Positions 50,073-60,261 are shown, numbered from the stretch's first letter. The stretch: DNA of 64,000 bases from Zelonia costaricensis (GCA_030849075.1 JASAOO010003540.1:44284-108283), one strand, 5' to 3'. Numbers and translations are program-made. The notes: a model not told the origin generated them from the sequence alone.

Positions 50073-50755
50073 ATCGTTGTTTTTGTGCGTGGGTTTGAGT
50101 GCGCAATGAGATATGAGGCCTCGTGCCTGCTACGGTGGGTGGCAAGAGAAGAGGGTCTCACCGAAGCATCAAGGAGCTGGAGTCACGGTAGAAGGAGGAG
50201 GAGGATCACTACTCATCCCCCACCCACCCCTCCAAGAGCCCAGTTCACTTCCTTTCTCTTCCGAGCAGTACAAGCAGTGCTTCTCGCCGAATGCAGGTAC
50301 CTGTGGAATGAAGGCAGCGATAACACCAAGCCTCGTCGCCGGAGACGCCATGCACCAAACGCGGGTTCTTGGGCACTGACTTTTCTTCCTCCGCGGCACC
50401 AGAAGCAACTTACGAGTAGCTCCGCACGCGCAAGAAACGCGCTTGGGGCCCCGCGACGTAAACGCAGCGAGCCGGGAGTCGCGCAGGGCAGAGGGATAGA
50501 GCTTTCACCCTGTGAATGTTTGCATCCCTCGAACACCGATCACGCAGTCTTCTCTTTCGATGATTTGATGTGATTGTGACGCTGTTGCAGGCGCGCAGCC
50601 GCAAGCCATGCCCGAAAAGAGCCAGACGAGACCCGCCCTGTCGCCAGTGGGTCGCTTTCGAGGTGGCGAGATGGAGAGACTCCAATGAGAAAACCGCGGA
50701 AGGACACAGGAGTGCCTCGCACCTCATCGACCCTACGCTCTGGCATCCTTCGTCC
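50015..50755. other. Spacer with GT microsatellite, no gene seen
   Basis: About 740 bp between the FIST-domain gene and the hypothetical gene. It includes the GT tract at 50042-50068 and a sense CCTCCTCCTCCTTC tract at about 50190-50206 suitable for trans-splicing into the hypothetical gene. Confidence 0.5.
50042..50068. repeat. (GT)13 microsatellite
   Basis: GT repeat on the plus strand, CA in the transcript, only 28-54 nt upstream of the ATG at 50014 and therefore probably inside the 5' UTR. Confidence 0.85.
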
Positions 50756-52213
50756 CTACTCCACACCCTGGAGGAAACAGTACGTGCTCGACCGCGCAAA
50801 GATGGAGGTGACCTCGTCGACCGTCGCCACCTGGCCAGGAGCGAAGAAGCCGGCGTTCGGGCACGTCCGGCCAACACAGCGCTGCAGGATCGACGGCGAG
50901 AAAACGGCCCCGCCGCTGCCGAGGTTGACGAGCGGCATGTCCGGCTTAGCCACGGTGTTGAGCCCGCCGTGGGAGAAGTGGAACGCCGCGGTGGAGGAGG
51001 CCACGATGTTGCGGCGCGCCTCGCGGGCGACGTTGATGTCCTTCTCGACCGACACCGGTGCAATGCTCTTCTCGGCCGCGATCAGAAGGCTCGCCGCAAC
51101 CTCAGTATCCAGCTCCGCATCGTCGACGAGGAAGTCCACGCTGTCCCCCTGTGCAAGTGCTACGCCGGGCGGAAGCGACAACAGTACCTCTCCGGCGTCT
51201 GGGCGTCCCGTGAACGACACGGGCACGTGCACGTCGCCGTGCCGGATACCGAGGAAGACCTTGCTTGGCTTCTCCGCAATCTCCGGAAGAGCGTAGAGTT
51301 CCCGCACCACCTCGGTGGCCGGACGGCCGTCCAACGCCTTGATGCAGGCAACGCCGCCATCACGCGTCACGCTTGTCACAGTCGCCTTCCCCAGCGCGAT
51401 GGATGGCACGACGCTCATTGCGTGCGCCTTCAGCAGCCGGCTGCGCAGCACCACGGCAGCTGCACTGCCGCGGTAGACTCGATCGTTTATGAAGAACACA
51501 GAGTCGTCGAGCTTGTCCGTCTTCTCGCCAGTGCCGGTGATGCCGCTGACGGGAGGGTAGAGGCCGCCGACGAGCGGGCATGAGCGGCCCAGGGCGCCAC
51601 CGAGGCTGTTGAGATGTCCCGAAAGCACCTGCTCATACTGCAGCGCCAAGCCTGTGTCCAAGAGGGCGAAGGCCGCCACTGGCGGCGCACGGCCCGCCGC
51701 GGCAAGCTCCTCCTTTTCCGGGACCGCGTCGAACGTGAAGGAGTCGGTCTCCAGGTCGGGAATGCAGCCAAGCACGACTTGAATGAAGCCGCCACCGACA
51801 CGCTGGTGACAGACCATGCCGCCAAGCAGGTGCAGCGCGCCGGCCTTCACTGTCGAAGGGGTGAGGTCGTTCGCCCTGCACAGGTTGAACCAGACAACCT
51901 CGGGGGCATCCACCATGCCCGCGTAGTCGACAGAGACGTTCATGTAGCAGAAGTTTGGCGGCCGCGGCAGACCCGCCGCCGCCACGTCGAAGGCCTCCGC
52001 CGCCGCAATGCGCGGCCGGTGGTCCCCGCTGCTTGCGGCGGTAAAGACGACCTTGCGCTCATCGACGGTACGCTCGCGCCCCTCCTGCTCTTTCTCCGCA
52101 CGCTGCAGAAGTTCGCGAATCGCCTCGGGAGTACACGGCTCCTCCGTCTCGACCCACCGTCGCGCCACCGTGAGCGCGACCGAAGCGGCTACCGGACGAG
52201 TCAGCCGACGCAT
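50756..52213 (-). CDS. FIST-domain protein, probably mitochondrial
   Basis: The 485-residue protein looks like the FIST_N/FIST_C sensor-type domains found in bacterial signalling proteins and in F-box protein FBXO22. The N-terminal half has the family's Gly-rich core (GGLYPPVSGITGTGEKTD) followed by VFFINDRVYRGSAAAVVL. The C-terminal half has the hallmark VTSVTRDGGVACIKALDGRPATEVVREL-type segment, and ends with CPNAGFFAPGQVATVDEV...YCFLQG, matching the FIST_C end pattern. No F-box or kinase partner domain is fused. The first 20 residues (MRRLTRPVAASVALTVARRW) are basic, hydroxylated and free of acidic residues, a good mitochondrial presequence. FIST domains are thought to bind small ligands such as amino acids; the role here is unknown. 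A T-rich tract (52535-52550) with AG at 52511 is a plausible acceptor. Confidence 0.75.
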   Translation of the reverse strand: MRRLTRPVAASVALTVARRWVETEEPCTPEAIRELLQRAEKEQEGRERTVDERKVVFTAASSGDHRPRIAAAEAFDVAAAGLPRPPNFCYMNVSVDYAGMVDAPEVVWFNLCRANDLTPSTVKAGALHLLGGMVCHQRVGGGFIQVVLGCIPDLETDSFTFDAVPEKEELAAAGRAPPVAAFALLDTGLALQYEQVLSGHLNSLGGALGRSCPLVGGLYPPVSGITGTGEKTDKLDDSVFFINDRVYRGSAAAVVLRSRLLKAHAMSVVPSIALGKATVTSVTRDGGVACIKALDGRPATEVVRELYALPEIAEKPSKVFLGIRHGDVHVPVSFTGRPDAGEVLLSLPPGVALAQGDSVDFLVDDAELDTEVAASLLIAAEKSIAPVSVEKDINVAREARRNIVASSTAAFHFSHGGLNTVAKPDMPLVNLGSGGAVFSPSILQRCVGRTCPNAGFFAPGQVATVDEVTSIFARSSTYCFLQGVE

Positions 52214-53153
52214 TTCTGGCTCAAGCCACGCCTACCGTGCGTGTCTGCGCGACTCAGTGCTTATGTGGATCTGTGTGTGTGTGTGTGTGTGTCTACGTTT
52301 AGGACAGTGGAGTAGTGGGGGTCCGTACAGCCACTGGAGTGTGCCAAACAGCACGCACACGCGTGAGCAATGCCAAGTCTTCTACGGCGCAGCCAATCAG
52401 CTGCTGTGAGTCTGCCGAGAGACAATGGTTAGAAACTCGGGCGCGCCACGCTCCGGTAGAGCAACCTGCAAATGCGAGAGGCCACGCGTCACCACACCAC
52501 GAGAAGTGTTCTGCGAAAGGTTGTGGAGGCATAACAAAAAAAAAAAAAAACGTGCGGAAAGAACAACGCGCGAGAGAGCACGTGACAGGTTAGAAGCAGC
52601 AGAACAACACAGAGGTAGTCTACCTCGTCCCGCCTCGCAATGATACCGCAAAGTGGCTGACAAGAATGGCGTTCAGCCAGTCAAAGCCGAGTACTCTTTC
52701 CCGTGACGTGCGCAGACAACCTCACGGCACCTCCTACCCCTTTCCTTCTCCTTTTCCCTTCCTCCTCGTTTGAGTCAGGCGTCGTCGAAAACCAGCGCCA
52801 AAGGTAAATAGCCGTCGAGAGCAACACTGTACATCAGCACAACCGAAAGAGAAAAAAAAAAAAGAAAGGCGCTTCGGTGAGCGGGAGAGCAGGAAGGCCG
52901 TGTACCAAACACACTGTGACACGTGGTTTACATCCGCTCTGCCAAAACGGCAAAGCAGCGTCCAGTGCGCCCCACAACCCGGCCCGCTCCACTCGCACAC
53001 AACGCCAAAGCGGGAGAGCGGCGGAAAGGCAGAGCAGCAGGTGCTAGTGTCTCTTCTTTCCGCGTCCCGATGGTAAGCAAACACGCCGAGGACCCTCGCA
53101 TGTGCCGTGTCCCGGTGGCGGGGACCGGTGCGACGCGCTGTCAGAGCCGCGCC
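52214..53153. other. Spacer with GT microsatellite and T tract
   Basis: About 940 bp between DRC2 and the FIST gene. It holds the GT tract at 52272-52292 and the A15 run at about 52536-52550 (T-run in the transcript, probable splice tract with AG at 52511). A second A-run lies at about 52852-52863. Confidence 0.55.
52272..52292. repeat. (GT)10 microsatellite
   Basis: GT repeat on the plus strand, CA in the transcript, 59-79 nt upstream of the FIST-gene ATG. The CA run ends directly in an AG in the sense strand. Confidence 0.85.
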
Positions 53154-54692
53154 CTAATGCCCGACGGCGTGGCGACTCTGATCGTTGACAAACTTGTTGC
53201 CCTCAACGATGTTGTAGCCAGCAGCCGACGCGCCGCCGCGGGCCTGCGCCGCCTGCACGACATTTGGAATCGCCGCCTGCGTGTGGAGGAGCGTGTTGCT
53301 CTGGCGCATCACCTGGTCGCTGATGGAGACGTCGTCCAGGTACTGCTTCAGAATCCCCTGCAGCCCGCGGTTCTCCTCCTCGAGAAGGTAGCGCTCCTGC
53401 GTCAGCGCGGCGTTGTCAAGCACGACCTTGTTGTGCTTCAGCCAGAAACGGTCCAGCAGCTGCCACTGCTCATTCAACGCCGGCGCCGCGCCGCTCCCGA
53501 CCTGCGCGTCCTCCGGTGCGTCACCGGAGCCGTCGACGCCGACGCGCCGCTTCGTCTCCGCCTCGACCGCAGCCGCGGAGATGTTTGCCTCATGCAACAG
53601 TACCTGCTCCCGCTCCGTCTCCATCGGCTTGCAGAGCTGCACGAGCCGCAGGAGGCGCTCGGCACGCTTCGCCGTGGCCTGCAGCGCTTCCTCCGTCGCG
53701 TTTGCCTCCTTCACAAGATCGATGAGCGCCGTCGACTGCAGCTGCCGCCACCGCTGCATCTTTTCCTTGAGGCGCTTCAGGTGCGCCAGCGTCGCGTCGC
53801 GCTCGGCCTGGATGGCTGCGTTGCGGGCCTCCCACTCCTTCGCGTTTCGCGCAATGTTGGTCCGCCACGAGGCCACGCTGACCTGCAGCTTTTCGATCTT
53901 CCGGAGCTGTGCGGCGATGCGCTCGGTCGTGTCTTGGTCCTCCTTGCACTTCTCCGTGTACTCCTTCATGTTCGCCTGGGCGGTGGACATGAACCCCTTG
54001 TACCGCGCATCGAGCTCGCTGCGGAGGGCGTCCTCAACCTTGTTCAAGTCCGTCTCCATCTGCCGCTTCTCCTCGTCCATCTTCTCGGCGGCCGTCTCGT
54101 GCCCCTCAGAAGTCTCCTCCTGCAGTTGCTTCTCCAGCAGCTCCGCCTCGCTCGCCATGTTCTCGAGAATCAGCCGCAGGTCTTCCATCTCGATCTTGTG
54201 CTTCATCTCGAGCTCGGCCCGCTCGAACTCAAAGTCCTGCTGCATTTCAACGACGTTGGTGTCCAGCTCTGCCTCTAGGTCGCGCGTCCGCGCTGCGTGC
54301 AGCTCCAGCAGCGAGCTCACCACATCCATGTGGGAGCGAAACGCATGGCGGCACTGCTCCTCCGCTACATTCAGCTCCTCCAGGAGCGTCGCCGACGAGG
54401 CGTCCTTCCGGTCGAGCGTCGACTCGAAAGTTCGTCGCAGCACCTCGATCTCGGCGGTAAGCTCGCGCTGCTTGCACTCGCGTAGAAACCGCACCCACCG
54501 TGCGTCGATGGTGCCTGACACCGTCGCGGCCATCTCCTTCTCCTCCGCCACGATCTCGCGCAGGCGACTCTGCAGGAGCATGCGCTGCCGACACCGTTTC
54601 TCCGATTCCTCGGCCCGCATGCGCTCCAGTTCGACACCGCTGAGGATCTTCTTGCGGCCGCCCTTCTTGGAGCCCTTCTTTGCTGGCGGCAT
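53154..54692 (-). CDS. DRC2: Dynein regulatory complex subunit 2 (CCDC65-like)
   Basis: The 512-residue coiled-coil protein resembles DRC2/CCDC65, a structural subunit of the nexin-dynein regulatory complex of motile axonemes. It starts with a lysine-rich tail (MPPAKKGSKKGGRKK), typical of DRC2, followed by nearly continuous heptad-rich helix from about residue 20 to 360. The most diagnostic part is near the C-terminus: LDRFWLKHNKVVLDNAALTQE, then LEEENRGLQGILKQYLDDVSISDQVM, matching the DRC2 pattern LDRFW...NKV...LRQYLDGISV. Human CCDC65 is 484 residues, so the length fits. It would help tie doublet microtubules and regulate dynein in flagellar beating. The longer frame starting at 54893 adds 67 residues that look like UTR translation; MPPAKKG is the family-consistent start. 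Confidence 0.88.
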   Translation of the reverse strand: MPPAKKGSKKGGRKKILSGVELERMRAEESEKRCRQRMLLQSRLREIVAEEKEMAATVSGTIDARWVRFLRECKQRELTAEIEVLRRTFESTLDRKDASSATLLEELNVAEEQCRHAFRSHMDVVSSLLELHAARTRDLEAELDTNVVEMQQDFEFERAELEMKHKIEMEDLRLILENMASEAELLEKQLQEETSEGHETAAEKMDEEKRQMETDLNKVEDALRSELDARYKGFMSTAQANMKEYTEKCKEDQDTTERIAAQLRKIEKLQVSVASWRTNIARNAKEWEARNAAIQAERDATLAHLKRLKEKMQRWRQLQSTALIDLVKEANATEEALQATAKRAERLLRLVQLCKPMETEREQVLLHEANISAAAVEAETKRRVGVDGSGDAPEDAQVGSGAAPALNEQWQLLDRFWLKHNKVVLDNAALTQERYLLEEENRGLQGILKQYLDDVSISDQVMRQSNTLLHTQAAIPNVVQAAQARGGASAAGYNIVEGNKFVNDQSRHAVGH

Positions 54693-55701
54693 CTTCCTAA
54701 CTCGGCCTTTTTTGTTTGTGTTGGCACTGTAGGTGTTTGTGGGGATGTGAGGGGAGCTAAAAGCCTCACGTCGTACGCTCGTCTCCTCGAGTGTCAAAAC
54801 CACGCCACGATCAGAAACAAGTAAGAAGTTGGCCCCCCTCCGCACCTTTCGCGCGCACGCAAGAGTGGTTTGAACGAGCGTCTGAGCAGGCACTTGCTGC
54901 GCCGCTGAAGAACGATCGACTTGCTTGTCCGTGTGGGTTCGTATTCACACACACGTGCATGCGTGGGCGTGTCCGTTTTTCCAGAAAAGATAGGTGGAGA
55001 GAGAAAGAAATTGAAAATGAGGGTCACTTGCATTTTCTGTCGCCGGCTACAGAGCTTCCTCACTCACGGCCTCCCGGCGGGCCAGTCGCGCGCTTCAACC
55101 AGCACACCCGCGCACAGTGAAACTCACACGCTGCAACGTGCCCGCCGCGTGCAGCATCGCTGCCGGCTCGATAGAATTCGGCTCAGCAACATCCCCAGGA
55201 AGCAAGCGTGCCCTCCCGCCCACTGAGGAGGGGCGCAACGAGAGACGGATGCACGCGACCTCTGCACGCGGACGGGAATCGCCCCTGGTCTGTGTGTGTG
55301 TGTGTTTGTGTGTGCTGTCCAGGCCTCCGTAACCTGCGAGGAGTGATGCGCCGCGGGAAGAGGGGGCAGCGGTGCCCACGGATGTCTTATCTCATGTGCT
55401 GTGAACCCACAACGGCCAAGACCGAGGCAAGAGCAAGGTGTGGACAGCAAAGCAAAACAAAACTCAGCACAAGGGCGGTTCATGTGCAGTGCAGCACGAG
55501 GCTACGCTACGACGGAGCAACGATCCCCCGCGCCAACACCGAAAGAAAAGCCAGGAGCATCCAGCAGCAGCGATGACGTAAGAGGGAAAAGGAAAGGGGG
55601 CCCGTAGCGTGGCAGGAGGATCCCGAAAAACACTCGTGCCGGGGGCACTAGCGGAGGTGCCGTTGCCCACGCTGATAAAGGAAAGGCGTTGCGGGCGCGC
55701 G
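54693..55701. other. Spacer with GT microsatellite, no gene seen
   Basis: About 1 kb between the PPR-like gene and DRC2. A GT tract with one TTT interruption lies at 55291-55314. No recognisable frame. Confidence 0.5.
55291..55314. repeat. GT microsatellite
   Basis: Imperfect GT repeat of about 24 bp on the plus strand, CA in the transcript. Confidence 0.8.
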
Positions 55702-58518
55702 CTACTTCTTCTTCTTCTTGCGCTTCGCCAGCTCCTTCTCCAGCTTCGCAATCTCGGCCGTCTTACCGTTGCGCTCCAGGCACCGAATCACCTGTGTCAC
55801 CACACTCTCCTTCACCGTCGCGCCGTGGAGCCGTAGCAAGTCCTGGAAGACGCGCAACGTCGCCTGCCAGTCGTGCCCACTCGTCGTGCCGATGATGAGC
55901 GAAAAGAGCGCGGACGGTGGCCTCGGAAGGACGCCACGCAGCTCGTCGTATGCCTCCGTCGCCTCCTTCCACATGTTGTGCTTGCCCAGCAGCGCAAAGT
56001 ACACGAGGTAAGTGTTCGTGTCCCGTTGCGCGAGAGGCGTGGCAGTGAAGAAGTCCAGCGCCTCCGCCCACAACGGCGACCTTCCTACACTGCTCAGCAC
56101 CGTGTTCACCGTCGTGGCGTTCACCACGACCGCGCGGCTCGTCATCAGCGCGTGGATGCTCTTCACCCTCTCGGGCTGCTCCACTGCAGCACTCATGGCG
56201 CAGTTGTACAGCAGCGTCACGGCAGACGCCTCTGCCTTGATCGTGTGCGGCAGCCCCTCGACAACCTCTAGCGCCTTCTGCCACTGCCGCTCCTTGGCAT
56301 ACAGGAGCATCTTCTCCGTGAGCCCGCCGAGGTCGGCGACCTCGCGCGCAGGCTGCGCCGCCACCCGGTCCGGCGTGCCAGCCCCCGTCGCGGCCGCCAC
56401 CTTGCGCGAGAAGCCGATGTCGCTCACACGCACTTCATTGAGCGGCTGACGCCCGACCTGGATCAGAGCCTCGTTGACAAACGCGACGCCGCGCGGGAGC
56501 AGCTTTGTCAGTGGCACTGCCCCGTTCGTCCCATCGGCAAGCTCGACGATGGCGTCGTACTTCTCGTGCTCGTAAAGGACAGGGAAGAGCTTGCGGAGGC
56601 CCGAGCTGCGCGCCTCTGGCGACAGGCGCAACAGCAGTGCCACCGCTGCGCGAACCACCTCGTCGGTCGGGTGGCGGGTGACCGTTTTGGCGGCGACACG
56701 GATGTGAAACGGGCGGATGCCAATCGTGGCCACCTGACGGTCGATCTCCTTGAACGCGGCCATCGGAGACTCCTCGTGCAGCGACTTCATCGCCACTGCG
56801 GCCAGCACGACAGGGTCCTCGCTGTTCAGGCCGCGCGACGTCATTTCCGCGAGCAGACCCGGCATCTGCTCCGCCCCGCTGCACATAATCAGCTCCGCGT
56901 ACACGCTCTCGTCGACATCGCTCGACGCCGTCAGCTGCCTCAGCAGGGTGCGCCGCAAGGCGCCTCTCTCGGCGCTGGCGATGAGTAGCTTCGCCTGCTG
57001 GCCCATTCGCCCAGACTCGGTGAGGCTCTGACTGGCATAGGCCACCACCTCCTTGCGAGGCCCCTCCTCAAGGACGAAGCAGTGACGCAGCAGCGCGAGG
57101 TCTGCCGCGTCGCTGCGGCTGCGAAAGTGAGGCCGGCACTCCTTGGCCAGCTCGAGGGCCGCAGCCCACTGCTGATTGAGAACGAGAAGCGGCAGCGCCT
57201 TGAGGATCAGCCTCTCGTCAAGGTGCCGCTTCTCGGCGGGCGACAGGGCCTCAAAGGCCTCGAGGAACGACGTGCCCCCAGAAAGGTGCAGGTGCGCCCT
57301 GCGCACGAGCGGCTCGGACAGCCTTGCCTTCTCCACGGCGCCAAAGACGGCGTTTATCAGGTCGCGACGCTGCGACTCTGGCGCCCGGCTAATGTGGTAC
57401 GCCGTAGACGCGATGGCCGCAGGGAGCAGCGCCGTCGTCCGCGTCTTCACGTCCAGCATCTTTTGGAGCACGGCCACCGCCGACGAAGCCGAGTTCGCTT
57501 TGTAGAGGTCAAGCAAGAGGGCGCTGCCAGCGGTGGGCTCCGCCTCAAACGTCACCGACTGGGTGCGCCGGTCCGCCCATTCCTGGCCGAGCGTCTCGTG
57601 CTCCTTCTCTCGTACGGCCGCCAGCCGCAGCTGCTCCTCCTCCTCCCGCTTCCTCTGCAAACGCTCCATCTCACGCTCGCGCTGCTGCTCCCACACATCC
57701 ACCGAAAGCTCCGCCGTGGCCGCCGCCGCCCCGTCTGCTCCCGGGCCGTCCGACGACTCCGCCGCCGCCGTGGATGCCTCCCCGGCCGGGCTCTCCACCG
57801 CGATGGGAATGCTAATCACCGGCGTCGGCCTCCGCGCCGGAATCGGTGACTCCGCAGCAGCAGCAGCAGCGGCCGGTGTCTGCACCACCACGACGTCGAG
57901 CGCCGGCTGTGGTGCTACGCTCTGTCGCACCTCGAAGACCGGAGTGTCCTCCGTGATCAGCACCTCCTCCACCGCGGCGGGCCGCGAGTCTGCGGCGGTG
58001 GCGGTCGCGCCGGCGACTGCATCGTCCGCCTCGACGAACAGCGGCGGCGACGCGGCGGCGCGCGCGGTCGGTGCGGGCACCACCGAGGGCTTGGCTGCGC
58101 GCGCAGTCTCGTCAGGGAACAAGGAGCTCAGGCTCGGGAGCGGCGGCAGCGGCGCCGATTGAGGAACCTCTTCCCTTCGAAAACTACTCTCCAGCTTACC
58201 CACTGGCGTTGCGGGCATCGAGGGAATGTCGATGAGCGGCACCTTCTTCGCTATGCTTCGCTCCCGCCCCGGTGTGGCGCGTGTGTGCTGCGGCGCCGGT
58301 GTACGCTGTGTTGCCAGAAACTCGGAAACCTTGTAGGAGACGCCACCGAGAGACCCACCACGCTTCTTGCTTTGCGCCTGAATGCTCTTCAGCTGCTGCG
58401 CATACTGCTTGCTGCTTTGTTCAAGCGGCTGTACCGCGCCGGTGCGCTGCGCCGAGTCGAACAGAACCCGTGCCGCCGCCGCCAAACCCGATGTCGGGCC
58501 TTTTTGCAGTGGCGGCAT
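55702..58518 (-). CDS. Large helical-repeat protein with PPR-like C-terminus
   Basis: The 938-residue protein from ATG 58518 (MPPLQKGPTS) has three parts. Residues 1-270 are Ser/Ala/Pro-rich and probably disordered. A short charged coiled coil follows (VWEQQREREMERLQRKREEEEQ). From about residue 340 on, the sequence consists of paired helices. The last 200 residues resemble pentatricopeptide repeats: TLLYNCAMSAAVEQPERVKSI, VNTVLSSVGRSPLWAEALDFF, TYLVYFALLGKHNMWKEATEAYDEL, each with the helix-turn-helix and the T/N at the start. The very end is KKKKK. Kinetoplastids use many PPR proteins in mitochondrial RNA processing and ribosomes; an organellar RNA role is therefore likely but not proven, since the N-terminus is not an obvious presequence. 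Two AGs at 58532-58536 just upstream decide the start; the longer frame to 58707 is discarded. Confidence 0.75.
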   Translation of the reverse strand: MPPLQKGPTSGLAAAARVLFDSAQRTGAVQPLEQSSKQYAQQLKSIQAQSKKRGGSLGGVSYKVSEFLATQRTPAPQHTRATPGRERSIAKKVPLIDIPSMPATPVGKLESSFRREEVPQSAPLPPLPSLSSLFPDETARAAKPSVVPAPTARAAASPPLFVEADDAVAGATATAADSRPAAVEEVLITEDTPVFEVRQSVAPQPALDVVVVQTPAAAAAAAESPIPARRPTPVISIPIAVESPAGEASTAAAESSDGPGADGAAAATAELSVDVWEQQREREMERLQRKREEEEQLRLAAVREKEHETLGQEWADRRTQSVTFEAEPTAGSALLLDLYKANSASSAVAVLQKMLDVKTRTTALLPAAIASTAYHISRAPESQRRDLINAVFGAVEKARLSEPLVRRAHLHLSGGTSFLEAFEALSPAEKRHLDERLILKALPLLVLNQQWAAALELAKECRPHFRSRSDAADLALLRHCFVLEEGPRKEVVAYASQSLTESGRMGQQAKLLIASAERGALRRTLLRQLTASSDVDESVYAELIMCSGAEQMPGLLAEMTSRGLNSEDPVVLAAVAMKSLHEESPMAAFKEIDRQVATIGIRPFHIRVAAKTVTRHPTDEVVRAAVALLLRLSPEARSSGLRKLFPVLYEHEKYDAIVELADGTNGAVPLTKLLPRGVAFVNEALIQVGRQPLNEVRVSDIGFSRKVAAATGAGTPDRVAAQPAREVADLGGLTEKMLLYAKERQWQKALEVVEGLPHTIKAEASAVTLLYNCAMSAAVEQPERVKSIHALMTSRAVVVNATTVNTVLSSVGRSPLWAEALDFFTATPLAQRDTNTYLVYFALLGKHNMWKEATEAYDELRGVLPRPPSALFSLIIGTTSGHDWQATLRVFQDLLRLHGATVKESVVTQVIRCLERNGKTAEIAKLEKELAKRKKKKK

Positions 58519-58965
58519 CGCTTTCCCACAGCTACTGCGACAGCGACGAGCAGCCGAAACGCGCGCCGTAAAACATGGACAGAGTTCCGATTGTGATGAG
58601 AGGAGCATGTAGAGGAAGCGAAGAAAAAAAAAAACGTTGGCAGCTGTGCACTGTGCAGTGGGTACACGGCAATCGCTCTCATCTGCGCGCTGACGTGCAC
58701 AGCGCACGACAAAACTGCGGGCCGCACCGGTGGCTTCCAGAGCCGTCCCGCTTTCTTTTTTTTTTCGTTTTTGCTAACCTGTTCTCTCGAACAGCACCGA
58801 TGCGGGTCTCTTCTTCCTTTTTTGGGCGGTGTTCAAGCGTCGGCAATTTCTCTTCTTCGTAGCGCTTCGTGTGCCTCTGGCGCCGCCTTCAGTGGCGCTT
58901 CGACTTTCTATGAGCAGGGAGCAGACAACCAAGAAAAACAACACGGCGGTGCGCGCCTTTTCCGA
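58519..58965. other. Spacer between ORC1 and the PPR-like gene
   Basis: About 450 bp. It contains the T-run acceptor region for the PPR-like gene (58623-58634) and a T-rich plus-strand stretch at about 58754-58772. No gene seen. Confidence 0.5.
58532..58634 (-). promoter_or_regulatory. Candidate spliced-leader acceptor for the PPR-like gene
   Basis: The sense strand has a run of 11-12 T (58623-58634) and no AG for about 85 nt until 58535 and 58532, giving a 5' UTR of about 13-16 nt. The long gap looks like a branch-to-AG spacer. Confidence 0.5.
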
Positions 58966-60261
58966 TCACAGGTGGAGCGCAGCGCCGTACGTTGCCCCAA
59001 ACGCGTCATGCAGACGGCACGCGTCCACGACCATCTGATACGGCTGCAGCAGAGACACATGCACGTCTTCCGTCGACTCCAGCAGCTCCTCGACCGAGTG
59101 CACCGGAATGCGGTCGTCCCCAACCGACACCTCGACAAGAGAAACTTGCCGCAGCAGCTCAATCTCCTCGAGAAACGCCACACGCGAGATGCACCGTGCC
59201 GTGCCCATGCATGCCCGCTGCGCCTGCTGCGTGATGGCAAGCACCCGCTCCAGCGGTAGTCGGCAGTCCACCTCCCGCCGCTTCACCAGCTCCTCCGTCT
59301 CCTTGCCAAGAACCGCCACCGTGATGAAAAGTACCGGCGCCCGCATCGTCGTGATGAACTCGACAAATCGGTCGTGGAAGATGTGCCGCACAACCGTGTG
59401 GATCTCACGCAGCGTGATGATGCCGTCCTGCCTGGAAGCGTCCACCGAGACGTCCTGCATGCGCATGAGTACGCTGCAGATGGCTGCCGAGGCGGACTGC
59501 AGCAAGCGCCGCACGTCCCCATAGTGCGACGCCGTCTGCGTGCACAGCTGATTCACCGCCTGGTCGGCAAACAGCTTCGGCTTGATCGCGCCGACGCGGT
59601 GCAACAAAATCTCGCGCAACTCCTGCGTGCCGTAAGAGGAGAACACCAGCTGGTTGATCACGCCGAGACGGCTCTTCGTCTTGGCGTCAAGCCGCAGGTC
59701 CATGCTGTTGGAGATGGTGATGAGTTTGCAGTTGGCGTACGGCAGCGTGAGCCAGTCGACAACCTTGAACAGACCCTTGGCATGCTTTTCAAGAATCTTG
59801 TCCACTTCGTCGACGACAATGACACAAAGAGCCGGCTGCCGGCCGCCCCATCCGTGTCGGAAGCGCTTCTCGATTCGCGACGCGCACTGCGCCACCGGAC
59901 ACTGCTCGGCCGCTCCAAGACGCGCGCGCGTCAGGTGGTGGTGCAGCGTGTAGTACATGTCGGCGCTCTTTTGCACCACGAACCCATTCAGGAACACGGC
60001 GGTCGGCTTTGCGCCCTGTCGCGAGGCCAGCTGCGCCAAGGCGTAGTTCACCGTGGCCGTTTTGCCCGTACCCGGCATTCCGAAAATCTGCATGGTGTGA
60101 TGCTGCGGGTCCGCGAGAAACTCCTCGATAGCACGTGCGTGGTCGCCACGGCACACGAGGTCCTTCGTCGAGATGGCACTTGAGACGCTCAGAGACTGCA
60201 CCCCTGCCATTAGCGCGCGCACCACGTCGTCTTGCTCCGTCGCGTGCCGGCTCCGCTTCAT
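58966..60261 (-). CDS. ORC1: Origin recognition complex subunit ORC1/CDC6-like AAA+ ATPase
   Basis: The 431-residue AAA+ protein corresponds to the ORC1/CDC6 replication initiator of trypanosomatids. Walker A is GMPGTGKT (about 61-68, Lys67), Walker B is VIVVDEVD (147-154), sensor 1 is ITISNSMD (181-188), and the sensor 2 region has HYGDVRRLLQ. A C-terminal winged-helix-like region of about 150 residues follows. It is shorter than opisthokont ORC1 because it lacks the N-terminal BAH domain, as is usual in trypanosomatids, where one ORC1/CDC6 protein helps mark replication origins. The longer frame to 60408 translates a T-rich acceptor tract (FFFFFW), so the start is at 60261 after AG at 60291. 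It should bind chromatin near replication origins in the nucleus and act with ORC1B-type partners and MCM helicase. Confidence 0.93.
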   Translation of the reverse strand: MKRSRHATEQDDVVRALMAGVQSLSVSSAISTKDLVCRGDHARAIEEFLADPQHHTMQIFGMPGTGKTATVNYALAQLASRQGAKPTAVFLNGFVVQKSADMYYTLHHHLTRARLGAAEQCPVAQCASRIEKRFRHGWGGRQPALCVIVVDEVDKILEKHAKGLFKVVDWLTLPYANCKLITISNSMDLRLDAKTKSRLGVINQLVFSSYGTQELREILLHRVGAIKPKLFADQAVNQLCTQTASHYGDVRRLLQSASAAICSVLMRMQDVSVDASRQDGIITLREIHTVVRHIFHDRFVEFITTMRAPVLFITVAVLGKETEELVKRREVDCRLPLERVLAITQQAQRACMGTARCISRVAFLEEIELLRQVSLVEVSVGDDRIPVHSVEELLESTEDVHVSLLQPYQMVVDACRLHDAFGATYGAALHL

